Source: Clostridiales bacterium
GTDB taxonomy: Bacteria; Bacillota; Clostridia; Lachnospirales; WQUN01
DNA length: 8,191 nucleotides
NCBI GenBank assembly: GCA_031273705.1
Contig: JAISRJ010000108.1
Span: 1 to 8,191, forward strand
Direction: 5' to 3'
Shown: positions 1 to 5,056 of the stretch, piece by piece
How positions within the stretch are numbered: the stretch's first letter is position 1
Layout of the letters: each line of letters begins with the position of its first letter
Notes under the pieces: generated by a model
What the model was told of the DNA's origin: nothing
The model's input: only the letters and a program-made list of their open reading frames with translations
Databases searched by the model: none
Made by a program: the position numbers and the translations under genes

Positions 1-820
1 AAAGCCAATTTATCTGGGCGGGTTTAACACTCGCCGCGTCCCAATAACCGGGGTTTGGCACACACTCAAATCTATCATCCGGAGTATAACTCAACATCTT
101 GAACGGTCCGTTTGATAAATAAGTTTCCGGGGTTTTCGTCCAATTGTCGCCGTTGGCCTCAATCGTATCTTGACGAAGCGGGCTGAAAGTCGCGAAAGCC
201 GCTAATTGATCAAAATAAGGCGTAGGATTTTGCAAGGTAACTTCCAATGTCTTATCATCAACAGCCTTTACGCCTAATTCTTCCTTGGGCAATGTACCTT
301 CAACAATAGCCGCGCCATTGTTTATATACTTGCCCATATCCATATTGTAAGGCGCGGCGACTTCGGGATCTACCAACCTCTGCCAGCTAAATACAAAATC
401 CTGAGCCTTTACGGGTTGACCATCCGACCATTGAGAATCGCGCAACTTAAACGTCCACACCAAACCGTCGTCGGACACTTCATAACTCTCGGCCATTCCA
501 AACTCTACGCCGGTACCATCCCATTTGTAGCGCATAAGCCCTTCAAACAGATGGTTAGCATAGTTGCCGCTGTCCAAAGCGCTGCCCAAATTCGGATCAA
601 TAGTCTCGGGGGTCGTGGCAAGGCTGATATTTAATATATCGCCTTCAGCAGCCGTTTCCTCTGTCGCGGTATCTTCCGGAGCGTCGGTCGCGCCCTCGGC
701 CGATTCGCCTGCCGTCACGGGCGCTTGGGTCTCCGTGGTATCGGCCGGATTATTTCCGCCGCAGGATGTAACCCCCAGCAGTATAACCGACGCCAACATC
801 ATAGCCAGTAATTTTTTCAT
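1..820 (-). CDS. oppA: Oligopeptide ABC transporter substrate-binding lipoprotein OppA (C-terminal part outside the window)
   Basis: This is the extracellular receptor that captures peptides and delivers them to the OppBC channel. The ATG at 820 follows AGGAGG with a 7-base gap, and the frame stays open for 273 codons to the window edge, so the stop lies outside. Residues 1-19 are a lipoprotein signal (two Lys, hydrophobic core, lipobox VTSC), so Cys20 should be lipidated and anchor the protein. Residues 21-60 are a Thr/Ala/Glu/Asp-rich flexible linker. The solute-binding family 5 fold starts near residue 62; its hallmark stretch around 122-146 (WTFKLRD, WSDGQPV, DFVFSW) and the preceding ETIDPN and LFEGL elements are clear. 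Families of this kind run about 540 residues, so roughly half is visible. It is the last of the five opp genes in transcription order, 101 bases after oppF. Peptide rather than dipeptide or nickel specificity is inferred from overall similarity; true substrate preference cannot be read here. Confidence 0.93.
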   Translation of the reverse strand, partial: MKKLLAMMLASVILLGVTSCGGNNPADTTETQAPVTAGESAEGATDAPEDTATEETAAEGDILNISLATTPETIDPNLGSALDSGNYANHLFEGLMRYKWDGTGVEFGMAESYEVSDDGLVWTFKLRDSQWSDGQPVKAQDFVFSWQRLVDPEVAAPYNMDMGKYINNGAAIVEGTLPKEELGVKAVDDKTLEVTLQNPTPYFDQLAAFATFSPLRQDTIEANGDNWTKTPETYLSNGPFKMLSYTPDDRFECVPNPGYWDAASVKPAQINWL

Positions 821-862
821 TAATACTCCTCCTAAGTTAATTCAAATATATATAATCGCGGG

Positions 863-891
863 ATAAAAAATTATTCCAGCAAATATATCAA
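863..891 (-). promoter_or_regulatory. Possible weak promoter for oppA in the 101-base oppF-oppA gap
   Basis: The gap at 821-921 is AT-rich and contains TTGATA (886-891), a 17-base spacer and TTTTAT (863-868), matching consensus at 5 of 6 and 4 of 6 positions. A start near 856 would give a leader of about 35 bases ending in the AGGAGG site of oppA. A separate promoter would let the receptor be made in excess over the membrane parts, as is common for binding proteins. In sequence this AT-rich, chance matches are frequent, so this is only a candidate. No terminator hairpin with a U-tract was seen in the gap, so read-through from oppF is expected too. Confidence 0.28.
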
Positions 892-921
892 ATTTTATTG
901 CATCCATTTCACCGCATCCAA

Positions 922-1878
922 CTAGTAAAGATGACACGCGGTTTCATGCCCCGGGGAAATTTCTTTCATAATCGGAACAGCGTCCGCGCATTTTTGTGTC
1001 GCAAACCGGCATCGATTACGGAAAGTACAGCCGGACGGCGGAGAAATAGGGCTGGGGGTTTCACCCTCTAAAATAATTCTGTCTTGTTTCGACGCCTGGG
1101 GATCCGCAACAGGAATAACGGATAACAACGCTTGTGTATACGGATGCGCCGGCCTCAAAAACAGTTCATCAGAATCCGCCAGCTCAGCTACGCGACCCAA
1201 ATACATTACGGCGATTCTATTAGAAATATATCTTACCACAGACAAATCGTGGGCGATAAATAAATATGTAAGCCCCAGTTCCCGCTGCAACTCGATAAAT
1301 TTATTAATTACTTGCGCCTGTATAGACACATCCAGCGCGGATATAGGTTCATCGCAAACGATAAATTCCGGATTTAAAGCCAAAGCCCTGGCAATGGAAA
1401 TTCTCTGCCGCTGTCCGCCCGAAAACTCATGCGGATAACGGTTCATGTGCTCGGTGTTAAGTCCGACCAGGTTTAATCTCTCTATAATTATTTCCTGCCG
1501 CTCCGCTTTGGTTTTATAGGTTTTATTTATATCCAAAGGTTCGCCCACAATATCCCCGACAGTCATTCTGGGATTAAGCGAGGAATATGGATCTTGAAAA
1601 ACAATTTGCATCCTCTTGCGATAGGGTTTCATGTTCACATGTGTTATGTCGGTTCCGTCAAAGATAATCCGCCCATCGGTCGGCTCGTACAGCCGCAAGA
1701 TGGCTCTTCCCGTCGTGGATTTTCCGCAACCGGACTCCCCTACCAGCCCAAAGGCTTCGCCCTTCTTTATACTAAAACTCACACCGTCTACGGCTTTTAA
1801 AGATAATTTACGAAAACCATAGCCGGATATGGGAAAATACTGCTTTAGATCTTTTATCTCCAACAAATTTCCGCTCAT
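922..1878 (-). CDS. oppF: Oligopeptide ABC transporter ATP-binding protein OppF
   Basis: This is one of the two cytoplasmic ATPases that power peptide import. It has 318 residues, typical for OppF. All nucleotide-site motifs are intact: Walker A GESGCGKST at 47-55, Q-loop Gln95 (VFQDP, SSLNPRMT), signature FSGGQ at 152-156, Walker B FIVCDE at 172-177 with catalytic Glu177, D-loop SALD at 180-183, and switch His210. The C-terminal oligopeptide/dipeptide extension carries HPYTQALL (245-252) and cysteines 284, 290, 297 and 315, spaced C-x5-C-x6-C-x17-C. OppD has the same pattern, which in the related DppD has been described as an iron-sulfur ligand set. The ATG overlaps the oppD stop codon in an ATGA, and GGGAGG sits just upstream, indicating translational coupling. 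OppF rather than OppD is chosen from gene order and the LKQYFPI N-terminus. Confidence 0.95.
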   Translation of the reverse strand: MSGNLLEIKDLKQYFPISGYGFRKLSLKAVDGVSFSIKKGEAFGLVGESGCGKSTTGRAILRLYEPTDGRIIFDGTDITHVNMKPYRKRMQIVFQDPYSSLNPRMTVGDIVGEPLDINKTYKTKAERQEIIIERLNLVGLNTEHMNRYPHEFSGGQRQRISIARALALNPEFIVCDEPISALDVSIQAQVINKFIELQRELGLTYLFIAHDLSVVRYISNRIAVMYLGRVAELADSDELFLRPAHPYTQALLSVIPVADPQASKQDRIILEGETPSPISPPSGCTFRNRCRFATQKCADAVPIMKEISPGHETACHLY

Positions 1879-2861
1879 GACACGCCTCCCGGCTGCTTAA
1901 CAGTGTGCAGCCAACACGCGGAAATATGAGCGTCGCCCACGGTAAAGTCCGGGGGAGCTTTTTGCAAACATACTTTCATGCACCTGGTACAGCGCGAAGC
2001 AAATCCGCAACCGACCGGCATATCCAGCAAATCGACCGGGGTTCCCTCTATAGGCCGCAATGGCACACGTTTCTCGCCGGTGTTCCTGGGCAGACAATCC
2101 AATAATCCCTTGGTGTACGGGTGCGAAGTCCGGTAATATATATCTTCTACAGACCCGGATTCTATTATGCGCCCGGCATACATAATAATAACCTTGCTGC
2201 AAATTTCTGTAACTATTCCCAAATCATGGGTTATCAGTATAATAGCTGTACCGGTCTCTTCACGCATTCGCTTCATAAGATCCAAAATCTGGGCTTGGAT
2301 AGTCACATCCAATGAAGTCGTCGGTTCATCGGCAATTAATAACTTGGGTGAACACGCCAAAGCCATGGCGATCATCACACGTTGACGCATACCGCCTGAT
2401 AATTCGTGAGGATATTGTTTTAAGCGGCGCTCCGGATTATTTATTCCGACTAAGTTAAGCATCTGTACCGCTCGTTCGTTAGCCCGCGCCCTGTTCATAT
2501 CGGTATGCAGTCTGATAGTCTCCCGCAATTGATTACCGATAGAATACACGGGATTAAGGCTGGTCATGGGATCTTGGAAAATCATAGAAATATCTTTGCC
2601 GCGGATCTTTCGGATGGCTTTGGGTGAAAGGGATTCTATATCCTGATTCTGAAAAGTCATAGACCCGCCGATCACACGGCCGGGCAAGGTTAGGAGTTTC
2701 ATCAAAGCGGAAACGGACACACTTTTACCCGAACCGGATTCTCCGACGATACCCAAGACTTCACCCTCGTCTAACTCATATGAAACGCCGTTGACGGCCT
2801 TAACTTCTCCCGCCGGCGTAAAAAACGAAATTCTTAAATTTTCTACAGACAGAAGCGGCAT
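1875..2861 (-). CDS. oppD: Oligopeptide ABC transporter ATP-binding protein OppD
   Basis: This is the partner ATPase of OppF; the two form the heterodimeric motor under the OppBC channel. It has 328 residues, normal for the family. Visible motifs: Walker A GESGSGKSV at 40-48, Q-loop Gln96 (IFQDPMTSLNP), signature LSGGM at 154-158, Walker B LLIADE at 174-179 with Glu179, D-loop SLD at 183-185, and switch His212. The C-terminal extension has HPYTKGLL (247-254) and cysteines 285, 291, 298 and 316, with an extra Cys294. The LSGGM rather than LSGGQ signature, with both ATP sites otherwise intact, is common in OppD/DppD. The ATG at 2861 is preceded by GGAGGG, which overlaps the TAG stop of oppC 10 bases upstream. 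The end overlaps oppF by 4 bases. Confidence 0.95.
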   Translation of the reverse strand: MPLLSVENLRISFFTPAGEVKAVNGVSYELDEGEVLGIVGESGSGKSVSVSALMKLLTLPGRVIGGSMTFQNQDIESLSPKAIRKIRGKDISMIFQDPMTSLNPVYSIGNQLRETIRLHTDMNRARANERAVQMLNLVGINNPERRLKQYPHELSGGMRQRVMIAMALACSPKLLIADEPTTSLDVTIQAQILDLMKRMREETGTAIILITHDLGIVTEICSKVIIMYAGRIIESGSVEDIYYRTSHPYTKGLLDCLPRNTGEKRVPLRPIEGTPVDLLDMPVGCGFASRCTRCMKVCLQKAPPDFTVGDAHISACWLHTVKQPGGVS

Positions 2862-2871
2862 TGTGTCCCTC

Positions 2872-3894
2872 CTATTCTTTCAAACGAGGATCCAGCGCGT
2901 CCCGCAAGCCGTCGCCGAATTGATTAAACGCGAATATTAAAACCGCGATTATCATAGCGGGGAAAAACATCTGGTACGGATAACTGTTAAGACCTGAAAG
3001 GGCGTTGTTCGCCAGCGAACCCAAGGAAGCCAGCGGGGCCGACGCGCCCAGTCCCATAAAGCTCAGAAAACTCTCGGTAAAAATCGCCGCCGGAATCTGA
3101 AACATTGCGGTGACAATAATGGTACCGACCGCGTTTGGCAGTAAGTGTTTCCGAACAATATGTCCTCCGCCGGCACCTAAAGCCCGCGCCGCCAATACAT
3201 ACTCCCGCTGTTTTAAAGAGAGAATCTGTCCCCTCACCTGCCGCGCCATGTTTACCCAATAGAGCATCGCGAACGCCACGAATATAGAAATCATACCCGA
3301 ACCCAAAGTCGCGTTGGGAAACACGTCGTCCAAAAATCTTTTCAGACTTATTTGCAGAATAATAATTATCAAAATATCCGGTACGGAATATATTATCTCA
3401 CAAAACCTCATGAGGATATTGTCGAACCAGCCGCCCAAATATCCGGATACAGAACCGACCAATGTTCCGATAATAAGCACGATAAGCGCGCAGAAAATGC
3501 CGACAGCCATTGATATACGCGCGCCGACCATCGTCCTCACCAGCAGATCGCGCCCCAGCGTATCCGTTCCAAACGGATGCTCATAACATGGAAACAGGCG
3601 TTCACTGCCTCGGATCTGGTGCTCATAGGAATATGGCGAGAGAAGAGGCCCGACAAAAGCGAATAGGAAAATAAATACAATGAGACCTAATGAAGCGAGA
3701 GCGACTTTGTTTTTCCTAAAGCGTTTCATAGCGTCCTGCCAATACGTAGTGCTTTCGCGCATTCTAACCCGCGCGGCCTTTTCTTCGTCGGTTGCGGGCG
3801 TGGTATCCTCAAAGCTGAGCATAAAACTATACGGCTGATGTTTACCTACATACACCTGACCGGTTTGCTTTTCGTTTTCGCTGATTTTTTTCAT
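2872..3894 (-). CDS. oppC: Oligopeptide ABC transporter permease OppC
   Basis: This is the second membrane subunit of the peptide channel. It has 340 residues, somewhat longer than many OppC proteins (about 300). The extra length is a hydrophilic N-terminal cytoplasmic region (about residues 1-60), including a charged stretch EEKAARVRMRE. The OppC_N element WQDAMKRFRKNK-VALASLGL begins near 52, and the first membrane helix spans about 65-87. The HPFGTDTLGRD motif lies at 106-116. Further helices are near 128-152, 168-184, 200-216, 256-281 and 307-326. The EAA coupling loop that docks on the ATPases is at 231-254 (EYVLAARALGA, then KHLLPN). The ATG at 3894 has AAGAGGTGA upstream and begins 15 bases after the oppB stop; oppD follows after 10 bases. 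ABC permeases of the dipeptide, nickel and peptide groups look alike, so the assignment leans on the whole cluster. Confidence 0.94.
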   Translation of the reverse strand: MKKISENEKQTGQVYVGKHQPYSFMLSFEDTTPATDEEKAARVRMRESTTYWQDAMKRFRKNKVALASLGLIVFIFLFAFVGPLLSPYSYEHQIRGSERLFPCYEHPFGTDTLGRDLLVRTMVGARISMAVGIFCALIVLIIGTLVGSVSGYLGGWFDNILMRFCEIIYSVPDILIIIILQISLKRFLDDVFPNATLGSGMISIFVAFAMLYWVNMARQVRGQILSLKQREYVLAARALGAGGGHIVRKHLLPNAVGTIIVTAMFQIPAAIFTESFLSFMGLGASAPLASLGSLANNALSGLNSYPYQMFFPAMIIAVLIFAFNQFGDGLRDALDPRLKE

Positions 3895-3909
3895 CGCTCA
3901 CCTCTTATT

Positions 3910-4821
3910 TCAATAGGTAATTCGAGGATCAACTATTTTATACAAAATATCTACAAGCAGATTCGCTATTATCAGCAGAGCCGCGAAAAATATCGTCGTG
4001 CCCATTATCATAGGGTAATCCCGACCTGAGATGGAATCCACAAAATATTTACCCAAACCGGGTATAGAAAAGATTTTTTCGATAACGAAGCTACCGGTCA
4101 AGACGCCGGTAATCATAGGACCCAAATATGTAATGACGGGGATCAACGCGTTTCTAAGGGCGTGCTTTATCATAACGACCTGTTCTGAAAGTCCCTTAGC
4201 GCGCGCCGTCTTTAAATAATCCTGCCCTTGAATATCCAAAACGCTGGACCTAACATACCGTGTAATATTACATGTAGGCGAAAGACTAAGGGCGAACATG
4301 GGCATTATAAAATGCTTGGGAGTTTCCAATCCCAGTGTGGGCAGTAGCTTTAAGTTCATTCCTATTATGTACAGCAAAGCCGTAGAGACTATGAAGCTTG
4401 GCAGCGCAATGCCCAGGGTACACCAAGCCATAATAATTCTGTCAATGACTGTATTGCGATTATACGCCGCCAATATTCCGGCGGGAACGCCCAGCAGCAA
4501 CGCCGCCAGAATAGCCAGCCCGCCCAGCTTAGCGGAGACGGGGAATTTTTCGGTAATAAGCTCTAAAACCGAATAACCGCGCCGTTTAAAGCTGTCGCCC
4601 AAGTCCCCCTTAAATATGTTTACCACATAATTCTTATACTGTATGTAAACGGGCTTATCCAGACCGTATTTACGGTTCATGGATTCCACCACCTGGGGGC
4701 TGTTACGTTCGCTCAAGAATGGACCGCCGGGCACGAGAAACATCAGAAAAAATGTTGCGGTCACCACAACAAACAACGTAAGCACAGCCGAAATCAGACG
4801 CATACTTAAAAACCTAAACAA
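3910..4821 (-). CDS. oppB: Oligopeptide ABC transporter permease OppB, probable TTG start
   Basis: This is the first membrane subunit of the peptide channel and the first gene of the opp operon. From the TTG at 4821 it encodes 303 residues beginning MFRFLSMRLISAV, which matches the usual short OppB N-terminus leading straight into helix 1 (about 8-29, ending FLMFLVPGGPF). A longer reading from an ATG at 4872 (320 residues) would add a sequence with no family counterpart and has no ribosome site, whereas GGAGG lies 7 bases before the TTG. An ATG at 4803 is too far from that site. Other landmarks in TTG numbering: YGLDKPVYIQY at about 52-62, GDLGDSF at about 72-78, and the EAA coupling loop at about 202-226 (DYLKTARAKGL, KHALRNALIPV). 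The C-terminus is VDPRITY. OppC follows after 15 bases. Confidence 0.93.
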   Translation of the reverse strand: MFRFLSMRLISAVLTLFVVVTATFFLMFLVPGGPFLSERNSPQVVESMNRKYGLDKPVYIQYKNYVVNIFKGDLGDSFKRRGYSVLELITEKFPVSAKLGGLAILAALLLGVPAGILAAYNRNTVIDRIIMAWCTLGIALPSFIVSTALLYIIGMNLKLLPTLGLETPKHFIMPMFALSLSPTCNITRYVRSSVLDIQGQDYLKTARAKGLSEQVVMIKHALRNALIPVITYLGPMITGVLTGSFVIEKIFSIPGLGKYFVDSISGRDYPMIMGTTIFFAALLIIANLLVDILYKIVDPRITY

Positions 4822-4827
4822 TCCGCC

Positions 4828-4833
4828 ACCTCC
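4828..4833 (-). promoter_or_regulatory. Ribosome binding site deciding the oppB start
   Basis: GGAGGT on the minus strand lies 7 bases (counted from GGAGG) before the TTG codon at 4821-4819. It is the only good Shine-Dalgarno match near any in-frame start of oppB, and it excludes the ATG codons at 4872 and 4803. Confidence 0.75.
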
Positions 4834-4869
4834 GATAATTGTACCCGCCAGCGAAATTATTTGCCATCC

Positions 4870-4889
4870 CATACGGTCACCGGCGTATG
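4870..4889 (-). other. Small hairpin in the oppB leader
   Basis: CATACG (4884-4889) and its exact complement CGTATG (4870-4875) can form a 6-base stem with an 8-base loop in the RNA upstream of oppB. It has no U-tract, so it is not a terminator. It lies about 40 bases before the oppB ribosome site, and its 3' arm contains the unused ATG at 4872. It may be a leader structure or coincidence. Confidence 0.3.
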
Positions 4890-4910
4890 CTAACGCTCGT
4901 GTGAGTATGT

Positions 4911-4953
4911 AAAAAAAGCACCTGCCGAAGCGAGTGCATCTTTGCAGTTGCTT
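4911..4953 (-). terminator. Intrinsic terminator / possible attenuator between lanB and oppB
   Basis: On the minus strand, GCACTCGC, TTCG, GCAGGTGC (4937-4918) forms an 8-position stem with one C-A mismatch and one U-G pair, closed by the very stable C(UUCG)G tetraloop and followed at once by seven U (4917-4911). The same 3' arm can alternatively pair with an upstream strand at 4953-4944 (AAGCAACTGC with GCAGGTGCTT, 9 of 10 pairs). The two folds are mutually exclusive. It can serve as the lanB terminator. Because a promoter lies just upstream at 4966-4994, it may instead act as an attenuator in the opp leader. I saw no plus-strand gene that would use it. Confidence 0.8.
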
Positions 4954-4957
4954 ATAC

Positions 4958-4995
4958 TTGACACAATATTAATATCAATTGCCGGAGTTGTCAAG
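4958..4995 (-). repeat. Inverted repeat flanking the putative opp promoter (operator-like)
   Basis: CTTGACA (minus strand, 4995-4989) is mirrored by TGTCAAG (4964-4958) with 24 bases between. One arm covers the -35 box and the other covers the expected transcription start. The 10-base palindrome ATATTAATAT (4966-4975) sits inside and overlaps the -10 box. The arrangement is what a repressor operator could look like, but the arms are only 7 bases and the regulator is unknown. Confidence 0.4.
4966..4994 (-). promoter_or_regulatory. Sigma-A type promoter upstream of oppB
   Basis: A perfect -35 box TTGACA (4994-4989), a 17-base spacer and TAATAT (4971-4966, 4 of 6 matches) form the best promoter in the lanB-oppB gap. 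The start would fall near 4959, giving a leader of about 138 bases to oppB that contains the terminator at 4911-4953. No comparable promoter was found between that terminator and oppB. Confidence 0.65.
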
Positions 4996-5007
4996 AAATT
5001 TTACATA

Positions 5008-5056
5008 ATATCCGCGTCACCTGAAAATAGCCGCGTCACCTGATAGCCGCGTCGCC
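5008..5056. repeat. Three short direct repeats straddling the lanB stop codon
   Basis: On the plus strand the unit ATA(T/G)CCGCGTCACCTG occurs at 5008-5023 and 5027-5042 with one mismatch, and a shortened copy ATAGCCGCGTCGCC lies at 5043-5056. Spacing is 19 and then 16 bases. The third copy codes for the last residues of lanB (GDAAI), the second contains the stop, and the first is beyond the gene. The copies fall in different frames, which fits a local duplication (slippage) or binding sites rather than a protein repeat. Confidence 0.6.

Noticed and set aside
564..866. Plus-strand open frame of 100 codons opposite the oppA start
   Set aside because: Its Ser/Ala/Val-rich sequence is the mirror of the low-complexity oppA linker, and it runs through the oppA ribosome site; the oppA reading is far better supported.
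4877..4939. 20-residue minus-strand frame (starts MHSLRQ) across the terminator, as a leader peptide
   Set aside because: It has no ribosome site, and its ATG falls in the terminator loop region. No run of regulatory codons was evident beyond two His-Thr pairs.
4834..4960. T-box or other known riboswitch in the opp leader
   Set aside because: The leader before the terminator is only about 10-50 bases, and none of the conserved T-box sequence or recognised riboswitch cores could be seen.
4995..5030. CodY box near TATTTTCAG (minus strand)
   Set aside because: Only the first half resembles the AATTTTCWGAAAATT consensus; the second half is the GTGACGCGG repeat, so the palindrome is absent.
5008..5056. 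Direct repeats as the beginning of a CRISPR array
   Set aside because: Copies are 14-16 bases with essentially no spacers, overlap a coding end, and no cas genes are present.
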